The notes under the pieces were generated by a model, which was not told where the DNA came from, searched no databases, and saw only the letters and a program-made list of their open reading frames with translations. From Chrysomallon squamiferum (taxonomy: Eukaryota > Mollusca > Gastropoda > Neomphalida > Peltospiridae), in contig CM022672.1 of assembly GCA_012295275.1 (NCBI GenBank), positions 12,201,904 through 12,265,903 of the forward strand: DNA of 64,000 nucleotides, read 5' to 3'. Position 1 is the stretch's first letter. The number at the start of each line of letters is the position of its first letter. Positions 1 to 12,100 of the stretch are shown in pieces. A program made the translations under genes and the position numbers.

Positions 1-254
1 GTAAATACTTAGTAAATTTTGTTGAATATTCACATTTTGTATTAAGATAATTTTTTTTGGGGGTAATTTTCTAAAATATTTTTATTTTTAGATGTAAAAA
101 CAATATTAATCTGTTCTGATGAAGAAAAACACTACTAAAAATAATATTTTCGGACAATAAAAACCAAATATTTAAATTTTGATTATGTGTATTTTGTTCG
201 TCCCTGTAACATCGTAAATGTAGATAAATACAAAACAAAACAGAAAAACCCTAC

Positions 255-2234
255 CATCTTACAAGACAGTCTTGTACAGCACTGGTCAGAGCATGACCAA
301 GGTGAAGTTTTCCAGTCACATTTGGAGGTGGAATAACAATAATAAATTTGTCATCATAACTGGTGGTTTGTGGATCTCTGCCCTGAAAGAAAAGTTTAGA
401 ATTAATTATATGTTTATATTATTATAAGAGACAGTTAAATGGCGTGTATAGAAACACTGTTTTCTCTTGGTAAGATGAATCTTTGTATCTATGTACTTTT
501 AATTTATAAGTTTTGTTTCACAAAACAATCAGAACATGTAATTAAGTTAAAGAAAAGTGAAAGAACGTTGGAATCTTTTATCTTGATATCATTTCAGATA
601 TAATTATTAGATGTAAAACCGTAACAGACTGAGTATAACATTTTCTCATGATCCTTTATTATTATAATTATTTTTTAAAAGATTAAAGAAAAACCTGATC
701 AGTGTATAGAAACACTACTTTCTCTTAGTAAAATGAATCTTTGTATCTATGTACAAATTAAGTTTTGTTTCACAAAACAATCAGGACATGCAATTAAGTT
801 ATGACAAGTTAAAGAAAAGTGTAAGAAGGTTGGAATCTTATATCTTGGTATCATTTTAGATATAATTATTTTTTAAAGTTTAAAGAAAAACCTGATCTCA
901 CTTCACATTAAAAAATCTCTAACATTAAACACTAACATAATTTTATTATTAATTAAATGTAGCAAGACGAAATAATTTGTGAAATCACTAAATGATAAAC
1001 TCACTCCATATTCAGGTGTGAAAAAGCCAGTTTTCTCCCACCAGTCATACCAGGCTGCCTCCACATAACTTGGACTGTAGGATTCAGGCATGGGACATGA
1101 TGTATCTAAAAATATAAAATGAATTCATAATTCTGGCCTTACATTTATGTGAAAAAAATAAAGAACTGATAAGAAATTAAATCAAGTATGCATTGTTCTT
1201 AATGTTTAAGTTTAAATTTTGATACCTCTCTCTCTCTAAAAAAAAATTAAAATAACTAAAAATAAAATAAAAAATAACAATTTTGCAGACTAAAAAGACA
1301 CATTAATTCAAAACATTTAATGAAATAAAAATAATAATAAATTTATGATGTGAAAAAGGAAATTGCATGGCAAACAAAAAATACAGTTTGATTTGTAGAC
1401 AATATAATTTTATTTTAATGTCCATACTGATTTTTAATTTTCTTTAAATAAATAATCATTCTACACAATGATAGATCAAAGTGGGTGGATAGGAAGGTGC
1501 TTTATCACAATCATATATATATTTTAAAAAAATGCAAAAATAAAAATAACTACCTTTTTGTCTCCTTTCTTAGTTGGAATGTCATAAGTGATAACAGACT
1601 TCTCTTTCTGTTTCTTCTTCTTTTTTTTCTGTAGAAATATTATTATTATTATTTTATTTTAGTTGAAAAACAAATATATATATATACATTTATAAATACA
1701 TACTTTCTTATAATGTGTATATACATTTTATAAAAAATAATATTTTGGGTTTTTTTTTAAAAGATTACTTTTGTACTTCATTTTTTTTATTTGCCATGAT
1801 TTGAGGAAAAATCAAGTGTTCATGGCAAATCCAAGCTTATAAGTTATACCGTACCTCAACACCTTCCTTTTTCATAGCATTCTGCTGAGCTTCTTTTTCT
1901 TTCTTTGCTTTTAATTTTTCTAACTTTTCAGCCTTTTTTTTCTGTCCTTTTCTGCTTTCTTCAAATCTTTGTTACTGGGTCCTTTGTCAATGGAATCACC
2001 TGGTAAATCGTAACTAAATATTTTACAATTATTATGACATTTCTTTAAAACAATCTGATTATTTCCTAATGTACTGATTCTGATTTAATAGACCGAATAT
2101 GATATCGGAGTTGTGAGAACTTCAACTAAACGAAAACAGAATATAAGGTTATATAAAGTACAATATTTACCTGCTTGTCCCATAACAGCTGATCCATCAG
2201 TATTCGAATTTGTTTTATTATCGCTGTCCGACAT
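255..2234 (-). CDS. VARS1: Valyl-tRNA synthetase, cytosolic (5' part, partial)
   Basis: Charges tRNA-Val with valine in the cytosol; class I synthetase. Exons on the minus strand, 5' to 3': 2234-2171, 1999-1855, 1628-1554, 1105-1005, 382-255; the rest lies beyond the left edge. Identification rests on the block [18 protein letters not shown] and the nucleotide-binding HIGH motif in [12 protein letters not shown] (exon 382-255). The start ATG (2234-2232) opens a chain MSDSDNKTN followed by about 70 residues dominated by Lys and Glu; I see no N-terminal GST-like domain such as human VARS1 has. Two frame breaks occur: exon 1999-1855 needs one more A in the run at plus 1934-1941, and exon 1628-1554 needs one more A near its 3' end (plus 1555-1559) to join the next exon in phase. 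Both are homopolymers, so sequencing error is likely. The gene is divergent from BRCA2. Confidence 0.93.
446..900. repeat. Diverged tandem duplication in a VARS intron
   Basis: Two diverged copies, about 446-703 and 704-900, share blocks such as tgtatagaaacact, gaatctttgtatctatgtac and gttttgtttcacaaaacaat in the same order, both ending in taaagaaaaacctgatc. The copies differ by substitutions and short indels. No coding potential was seen. Confidence 0.8.
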
Positions 2235-3122
2235 GACTTTTACTGATTCGTAAGTTATAAAATAGTTTACTACAAAACAGTTTATATGTTAAAAATTGAT
2301 CTTGCAATACGTTGCAAGAGAAACAAGCACATGTAAGATCCACCAATACTTCCGGTTTAAAATTGCCACGGCTTGCATCATTGTACAATAAATCAGCAAC
2401 TGTATGGTATAGATCTGATATAAAATGACCTGTGTATTGCTTTCCTTTATCAGTTAAGCAGATTCTGTTTTTTTTAAACAATCAAAATTGCTAAACCTTG
2501 TTTAGACTACCCAACTCGTATCAGGATATTCAGGCCGTTACCGGTGCTCAAGATTATTGGATTGAAAGAAAACAAAACATAAATATTAAAATATCAATGT
2601 TACATGGCGCCTAATTCGATTGAATCTGTTGTACATCTCACTTCCTTCTATTCATCAAAATTCAGTACTTCAGACTATTTAAAAAAAATACACTTCACAT
2701 AGCTGGTATGGATACACTTTTGATTTTGTAAATGTTCTATTAATCACACTCTATTAAAAAAAACGTTACAAAGTGATTTTTATTTTAATGTTTTTAACTT
2801 TTTGTTTGTTTGTTTTGCAGTTATATCATCGACATCTAGACAATAATTTCTAAGTAAATTCACGAATTCATGTCAATTACAAAAAATAATATATTGAATA
2901 TTGTAATGACGGTTCTTTAACGGTTTTTTGAATATATACTATGGTATAGTATATATAATTATATACATGCCATACATGCCATACAGTGATACACACATAC
3001 ATACATACCCATATTAATCCATTCTGCAAACCATTTAAAGTTAACAAAACAATTGTATTTTTTAAATTTTCTTTTTCTTTCTTTATTCAGGATAAAAGTT
3101 AAAGTATTCCTCGTAATACCTG
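2235..3122. promoter_or_regulatory. Head-to-head intergenic region between VARS and BRCA2
   Basis: About 0.9 kb separates the VARS start (minus) from the proposed BRCA2 start (plus). A shared or bidirectional promoter is inferred from this arrangement only; no TATA box or CpG island stands out. 2235-2520 holds a minus-strand open frame reaching into the VARS start (see findings). 2520-3122 is AT-rich, with acceptor-like sites near 2820 and 3090 that could belong to 5' UTR exons of BRCA2. Confidence 0.4.
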
Positions 3123-6100
3123 ATGGATCAGACATGTTTACACTGTGGAGGTCGAACTGCTAATGTCAGATTCAGATCACAGTTAAAAAGGAAAAAAGAT
3201 CGTTTGTAAACAAAGCTGTTAAAAATGGTATTTCAATTGAATATTTCATGAATTTATCCTGCACAATTTCATTTCTCAAGTTTATAATTAATTACTATAT
3301 AATATATTGTGGTGATAATAATATTATAAACAATCTTTAATTCTGACACGATACAGAGAGAGCAGGGGAGGAAGTAACAGTTATTTTAGTTATTTTTAGT
3401 TTTGTAATAAAAACCATATAAATAATGTATTTTAACTAAATGTGTGGTTATTTATTTATTTATTTTTAAATAGCTTTCCTTATTTCATTCAGAAATGTTC
3501 AAAAACATTTAAAAAGTTAATTTTTAATTTTTTTATTTTATTTCCTTCTTCAGAGATTGGAACTGGAAATCAAAAGTGGTTTGATGAACTGACCAAACAA
3601 ACTGTACAAAGATGTTCTACATCACAGTTCACTGTAACAGATTTCTGCAAGTCTTTGGCTTCCACACAACATTCATCCGAAAGATTTCACGGTTCATTAT
3701 TACTTCTTTTTTTTAAAGAATTGTTTTCATCAATACTTACTTTAAAATATTTTCAATATTCTTGAAAACTTCTTCCACATAGGACTAATTTACCAAACAC
3801 CATCATTTGTGCATATCTGTCTGTGATAAGGCATATATGTAAATCATCTGTTGGTGCTAAATCATACAAATGAAAAGACTTAGTGAGAGAAGCCTTTAGA
3901 ATTTCATCACTGGTCACATGTTGCACATCTAATAATCTTTTGTAGGAAAATGTATTTAGAACCTTTTGTAATTGCTCTAGCACTCACAGTTTTGATTTCC
4001 ACTTCAGTTGCTACTCTAACAAAAATTTTGAAAGTTAAATACAGCACTTTTTTGTTTCATAATTTTAACAATTTTTCACTTTTGAAGACAATACATGAGT
4101 TTTACAGCTAGTTAATTGTGTAATAGAAATGGGTGAATCCTAAAATGCTGTTGTTCATTTCTGAAATTTAACCCTGATTGCTGATGAATATGAATATTTT
4201 CCCTTGATTTGGTATTTAAAAGATATCTTTTGACAGCTGTGACACCTGGTGGTGGAAATCTGACTCCACTCAGCACCTGGGCATTGCTTGCAACACAGGA
4301 CACCAGCACATCAAGAATTTCCAGACCTCTTCCAGGTGTCAGGTAGTATTAAAAATACACAGTTATCTTTATTACACTACTTCTCTTTATAACATTTATA
4401 AAGTATTTAGATCATTCATGAATTTACTGCTGACTGGCATATTATACCATTCTATTTTAAATTAATTTTTTCAGCCTGTATACCTATATATAGGTAGGTA
4501 TACAGGCTAAAAAAATAAACATATATGTTTATTTTATTTATTATTATTATTATTTTTTTTTGATATCATTTCTGATTTGTAGTATATTCAAATTTTCTTT
4601 AAACAAGTCAAATTTATAATATTTGTTTGCCCTATATTTTTTTTTATTATTTTTTTTTTTTTTATATCTTTTTTGAGAGGAAAACATTTGTTTAACTCAG
4701 ACTATTGATGCTGTAAATACTTTTAAAATAATTTTAAACAAAAGGAAATTTATGTTCTAATTTATTAATTATTTTTATCATTTTTAATATTTTTAAGTCC
4801 AAAATTTATGTCGACACCAAAGCCAGAAACCAAGGAGAATCCTATCATAAATATCAGTAAAGACTTTGGATTGGACGATTCTTATATGTCATGGACAAGT
4901 TCCATGGAAACACCCAGTCTGAAGAAAGACAGCACTGATGTTTTAAAAGGTAATTTCTGTATTCAACATTTTTGGGAACTTCTAAATAATAAAATATATT
5001 ATTTTGTTCCAGTATATTGTAATATCTGATTTTTGGTTGTAATATAGTCTATGTTGATACATATCTGTTATATGTAAATTTTAATAATTTTGAGATATAA
5101 ATATTTTTTTTACTAAAGTTCTTCCAAAATTTGAACTTTTTTCTATAAAGAAGTGTTTGTTTTAATTATCAAATGCATTTGAAATGGCTAAAAATGTTTA
5201 TTCTGCAGTTTGTATATGAATATGTTAAACACATATGCACATGCATACACACACACCCTTTTCATTATTATATATGCTATTTTAATATTAACAGAAGAAC
5301 AACAAGAAGACAAGTCTGAAAGTTTGGTAAGAATAAAGGTAAATAATATCAGTTAAATTTTATATTGTACATAAATGTGTGACAAATCAATGTTTTACTG
5401 CAAAATTAAAAGGTTTTAAATTGTTGATGATACCAGATTAAAAAAAAAGAAACTGAATTAACAAAATAAATATTTTATCATCACTCAATGTATGTATAAA
5501 GGCATAAAATATAACAAAAACCATTAATTTAGTGATAATAATTCAAACAAGATTCAGTTAACTATATAAATTACATAGGTGCATAGTAAAATATTTGTAA
5601 GTATGGGGGTATGGTGATCCTTATGGCAGTGAAATTCTTGATCAGAATTTTCTGTAAGACAGCTAAGAGAGTTATTTTGTTTTGTTTTTTTGGCACCTGA
5701 AATGAGTTGTAACTTGCATTCTGTGTAATTCTGCTAACATACCTTTATTTTTGTCTAGCTGGAAGTTTGTAAGGAAAACAATATCATGATTTTTTATTTG
5801 TAGTCTTTAAAAACAAATTTTCTACTACATTTATATTAATCTTTTATAGGGTTTACCCAGAGCGTTGTTCACCCCTGATCAATCTGGGATGGATTGTGAA
5901 GATTTTGGTCACATTCTTGAATTTACAGGAGACAGTGATACATTGATAAACTGTCCACCATTAGGTTCTTCACCACCCGTTGAACCACATTTTTCATCAC
6001 CTATTCTTAAAAGAAAAGTGAACAAAAGATTGTCATTTGGAATCAAATGTGATTTTGAACATTCCTCAGTTATTCCAAACAATAAAGAAAGAAATGGTTC

Positions 6101-9100
6101 TGAAAATATTAAGTCTTTTATTTCTGGTGAGAGTGAATCTGTTACTAAAGTAAAATGTGATAAGGGAGATAATTATTCTCAGAGTGAAGGCATGCCAAGT
6201 CGAAGTACTTCTACTTCAATCATTGGGTCAGTTTTGTCAGCTTTCTTTGACAGTCCAGCATCAGAAAAACGGAGAGAAGCACCGAAAGGAGTGAAGAGAA
6301 AAGCAGTCGAAATGGAGTCCCTGGAAGATGAACTCAGAATATTGTACAGTTCAGGATCATTGTCAGCAGCAAGTCAGAATGGACTACAGTCGATTCTTTC
6401 TTCAGTTACTGAAACACAAAGCCAAAGAGAAAATGGGTCAGATTTGCAGACGATGTGAAGAAAACTGATCAGAATGACCATTCACTGAGGAAGCGGAAGT
6501 CGAGTAAAACTGTCAGTTATAAAGAAGAGACTGGTAAAGAAAATCAGAATCAGAATCAGATGATTGACATCGACCCACAAGATGAGATAACATTGTCTTT
6601 GAAGGATATTAACTTGAATAGCAATAATTCCTGTAATATTTTAGAAGGAGGAGAAAGTAATTATTTGGAAGATACATCAAAAATGCTGCTGACTGATGTG
6701 AGTGGCATAATGTCTGTGACCATAAAGACTTTAAAAAATGATGTAACTGAACAAAAATCTTTTGAGAATCGGCAAGAAATTGAAGATCAACAGCAGACAG
6801 AGAACTGGTTGAAGAATCGAGTCAAACACAGGATGAGAATAAGACAAATACAAACATTCACAATAGTGATGAACCAAAAATTGAAAGTTTTGAGCTTTTA
6901 CCATCAGATACAGCAGTAAAAAAAAATCTTGGAACAAGAAGAGAACCAGCTGACGCCTGATAATGCAACTACAGATGCTGTGAATGATGACTTATTTTCA
7001 CAAGTGTCACCAACAGTCTGGTATGAAATGTGTCAGGTTTCAGGTAAAGAAACTTCAGATATGCCAAATAAAGTACTATCAGACCATGAAACTCTTCATC
7101 AGACTGACAAATCTGAGCCAGCTGAGCCTTCTGAGAATATGTTTGAAACAAGAGCATTAGAAAACAAGAACTTTGTAAGTACTACACTTGAAACAAATCC
7201 AAAATCTGTGGAATCAGAAAATGACAAGAATGTAGAAAATAAAAACAGAGGACTATGTGTGTCAAGGCCTCATAAATTTCTCTATCCATCGAAAGCAGTC
7301 AGATTAGTCATGTTTGTCCTCAGCATGTATTTAAGTTTAATAACCACAATACAGAAATATTATTTGATGATGTTGATGATGGAGTCTCTTTCAAGCATTT
7401 TGGTGGTAAAAATTCTGGAAATGTTGATAGCAAAGGTAAAAATGTAATGATATTAATGATAATGCACAACAAAAAGAACAAAACGAAAGTGTTGAAGAAA
7501 AAAAGTTTGAAATCTGCAATGAAACAAATGAGAGTGTAGAAAGTTTAGGAATTCAGAATAAAGATGCTGATGGATTGTTGCCTTCATTTTCCACAACTGG
7601 TGGTAAAATAATAAAATGTCATCAAGATGCTTTAAATAAAGCTGAATCTTTATTAAAAATTGACAATCCTGAAGCATTAAAACTTGCAGATCCCAAACAA
7701 ATTTCTTCACATGCTGAACAGACTGAAATGGAAAGTAAACGAAACAAACTGGAATCTTTAAACTGTAAATTTTCAGATGAAAATTCTTTTGTTGTTGTCA
7801 GCAGGCAACAGAGGAAGCTTAAAATGCAACTCAGATGCTGTAGAGAAAGAACTAAGTTTCTTAAATGATGAAGAAAAACAGTAAAATGGCACCATCTTTT
7901 TCCACAGCAAATGGTAAGATTATAAAGTGTGATCAGACTGCTATACTAAAAGCTCAGTCATTGTTGGAGTGCTAACAAGATGAATCAAAATTTCCTGAAT
8001 TGTCCAAAGAATGTGGTCCTTCATTTTCAAATGTGGAATCTTTAAAGAGCATCCATCAAAAGCAAAATCTTGGCTTTTCAACAGCAAGTGGTAAATTTGT
8101 GAACTGCAATGAAAATGCTTTAAAGAAAGCTGAAACATTGTTTGCACAGATTGATGATAGTGATTCTCTTCCATCCTTTTCACTGGCAGCCAAAATAAAT
8201 AGTGAAGAAAATATAAACTCTTGTAAAAAGATTTTGCCTTTGCAGTATGAAAATTCTAATAATACAGTAGAGGTAAGTGATCATCTTTCACTGAACATGT
8301 CAGAAAAAGATGTAAAGAAATGTTTGGAACACTCAGACAAAGAGACAGCTAACTATTGTGACTTAGAACTTGAAAACTGTGAAGATGACAAATTTGAAGA
8401 AATATTTCAGAATATTCTTGAAAATAAGAAGAAAGCTTCCATACCAAAAATAAACAATGCTGATAAGAATTTTGGTTTCCAAGAATGCTCAGGAATCAAA
8501 ATTAATAAATCTGATTCTATCAAGATGATTAATCCAGTACTGAAACCAAAAGGATTCCAGCCATTCAAGAAACCAAAGCAAATTGCATTGAAACAACCAG
8601 AAATGAATACAAACACAAAAACTGCACAACCACCAATCACTGAAAAACAAATTAAAAATGACATAGAGTGTGGTCAAAGTCTTCAACAGAATCAGCTGGA
8701 AGTTACAGAAGATCAAAATAAAGACAACACAAAGAAGGATCAAAATGACATAGAAATGAATGAAATGATGTTAAAAGAATTTTCTCATGATATATTTTCA
8801 CAATGTATAAGTCAGAATTTTATGCCTAAAACGAATAATCCAACAACAAATAGAGTCTTGTCATTATCTCATTATGAAAAGAATGAAAACAAAGAATCGA
8901 CCATATCTCATTTAGATAAAAATGAAATTTCATCTAAATCTAACATGATGACTGACGATTCTGAAAAATATGAAGACTTAATATGTTCAGATCATGAAAT
9001 CTCAGAATATGATCTTAATGACAAATCATACATGAAGAACAGTGATGAAATTAAAGTCACTGTTCAACAAGAAACTAACACTGATAAATCTATACAGAAT

Positions 9101-12100
9101 TTGTCAGAAGAAGAAAATGAATTTGACATGGCTTCTGACGAAAGAATTCAGTTTTCAGAGCAGTTTTTGTTAAAAGTAAAAGAAAATCTTGTTGATGAAG
9201 TAACTGAACATGATTTTGAAATGTCACAGATGGAAATTTCTGATCTAGAAATGTCTTTTCTGTCTCAGAACAACAGTTGTGACAATAGAAATGACAATCC
9301 CAACTCTGATGTTGAGTGTTCAGACCATGATTTTGATAATATTTCAAAACAACAGTCCAACTCAGATTACAAGATCGCTTTACATCCGCTTCTCACAGGT
9401 GATACCTTATTTGAGGATATAAATGGTAATCAAAATGAAGTAAAACTAGCTTCTAGTAATGAATGTAAAGTGGAAGAAATGGATTCAAAGAGACAGACTG
9501 TGCCTGATGTCAGTATTGATACTTGTGATGCCAAACAAATAGAGAAGACATTTACTGTAAAAGAGGGTTTAGAACATGATAAATTAACAGAGAATGAGGA
9601 TTCTGTTATTAATTATACCAGTCCAAGTAAAGGTAATTGTGTTTTTCAGACTGATTCAGAAGTATCTATAGATGTATTAAATGAAAATCTAGAATCTGTT
9701 TCTTGTGCAAATTCTTTATTTAAAGAGAAAGTTCTCTTCCAAACTGCTTCAGGCAAAGATGTAACAGTATGTGAAGAATCAGTCAGACATGCCAGATCTC
9801 TTTGGAATGATGAGTCTGCTGTTCAAACTGTTTGTAAACCCAGTTCATCAACAGCAGTTGATAAAAATGTGACTGTATCCAAATCATCAATTAATCAGGC
9901 AATATCAGATAGAACTGGTCCTACTACAGATGAGGTACATGATTTCAAAACAAGTCATTTCCAAACAGCATCTGGTAAAAATGTAGCAATATCTGATTCT
10001 TCAGTTAGACATGCTCAATCTCTTTGGGAAGATGAATCTCAATTCCCTTTGGAGAAAAGGTCGGTACAAAATCTATTCCAAACAGCATCAGGCAAAAATA
10101 TGACACTATCTGAAACTTCACTTGAACATGCTGAGTGTCTTTGGAAAGATGAATCTAGAATATCTCAAGTCGTTACCTCTAGTAAAAATACAAATTTATT
10201 CCAAACGGCATCAGGCAAAGATGTGACAATATCTGAAACTTCGCTTAAACATGCTAAGTCTCTTTGGAAAGATGAATCTAGAATGCCTCAAGAAACTATG
10301 TCATGTAAAAAGACAAATTTATTCCAAACAGCATCAGGCAAAGATGTGACAATATCTCAAGCTTCACTTAAACATGCTAAGTCTCTTTGGAAAGATGAAT
10401 CTAGAATGCCTCAAGAAACTATGTCATGTAAAAAGACAAATTTATTCCAAACAGCATCAGGCAAAGATGTGACAATATCTCAAGCTTCACTTAAACATGC
10501 TAAGTCTCTTTGGAAAGATGAATCTAGAATGCCTCAAGAAACTATGTCATGTAAAAAGACAAATTTATTCCAAACAGCATCAGGCAAAGATGTAATAGTA
10601 TCTGAAGATTCACTGAAACATGCTAAATCTTTGTGGAAAGATGAATCTATTGAATCAGCAACTAAAGCATCAGTGACCTTGTCTGGTGTTTTCCAAACAG
10701 CATCTGGAAAAAAGGTTAATATTGCAGAAACATCACTAGATAAGGCAAAGTCTTTGTGGAAAGATGAAGCTAGTTCTTATGTAAATAAAACCACATCTGA
10801 AACGTTGGTGAATTCTGCTGGATCTTTGTGGAATGATGAATTTTTGCAAGAAGAGCCAGAATCTGTACTCAAGGAAACAAAGTGTTTTGAGGCTGGAGAT
10901 GGTGTTTCTGAATCAGACATTGACAAACATAAAGGATTCACAATGTTTCAAACAGCATTAGGTAAAACTGTCAGTGTGTCAGAAAGTTCAGTGAACAAAG
11001 TAAAAGATCTGTGGAAAGATGAAGGTGGTAATGATAATATTAAGTATTCTTCTGTTTCAAATCTGTTTAAAACAGCTTCTGGAAAGTTAGTCAAGGTTTC
11101 ACAAACATCACTAGAAAATACCAAGACGGTTTTGAATGATCAAAACGATGGATATCCAATATCATCAGTGAACAGTGATGAAAATGTTGATAAGCAGAGA
11201 CAAAAGAAAACTTACAGTAGTTCTGTGTGTGCTAAGAAAATTGAAATAAACAACCCGTTTCAAACAGCTTCAGGGAGCAAAGTGATGATATCAGAATCTG
11301 CTTTACAGAATACAAAGAAAATGTTTAATGATATTGACAGCAATCCTCTGGAAACCAATAGTCTGTTACAGATAACATCAGAGAATGTTGAAGAATTTCA
11401 TAAGCAACCATTCAGCAATTTACAGACATCTTTATTATCAAAAGACAAAGGAAAATCAACTACACACAGTGTCAATAACAGTTTGGAAAATAATGCTTGT
11501 AGAGTATCATTTAATGAAAATTTTGAAAAGACAGAAAAATATCCAGAGTGTGGAATCACAATGAATCAACGCAAGTCCCCTGTGTTTAATAGTGCGTCAC
11601 ATAATGGCAAGACCACGAAGAATGAATCATTTACACATTCACTTCAAGGTTGGTACTAAAATATTTCTTTTGATAAAGATGACTGATGTTTTCACTTTAG
11701 AAATAGATTTTTTCCATACAGTTTTTATTCAAGACATTCTCCTTTTAAGGCTTTTTATATATATTTATTATCAATAATTTATTTAACACAGTCTTATGTG
11801 GCTGTCTGCATATATATGTATGAATTGATACATAATGTATGCTTGTACATGAAAGAAGAGGTATGGATATATAGTATATTTATATATGTGTGAGTGTGTG
11901 TGTTTGTTTGTGTATGTGTTGTGTATCTTTTTTTTTTTAATGTTATGTAATGATATTTGATAAAGCACTTGTTTTATTTTATTTCAGATAAAGAAAGAGT
12001 AATAAAAAGAAAAGTACTGCATCTGTTCCCGAAGGTAATAACAACATCATAATAATTAGTAAATAATTACTGTTTGTGTGGTACACAAAACAGTTATATC

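Noticed and set aside
4112-4309. Minus-strand ORF opposite the BRCA2 exon at 4237-4342
   Set aside because: The plus strand has proper acceptor and donor sites, and its phase leads into PKFMSTPK, which matches human BRCA2; the minus reading lacks splice sites.
8407-9347. Minus-strand ORFs opposite the large BRCA2 exon
   Set aside because: Shadow frames of a clearly coding plus-strand exon.
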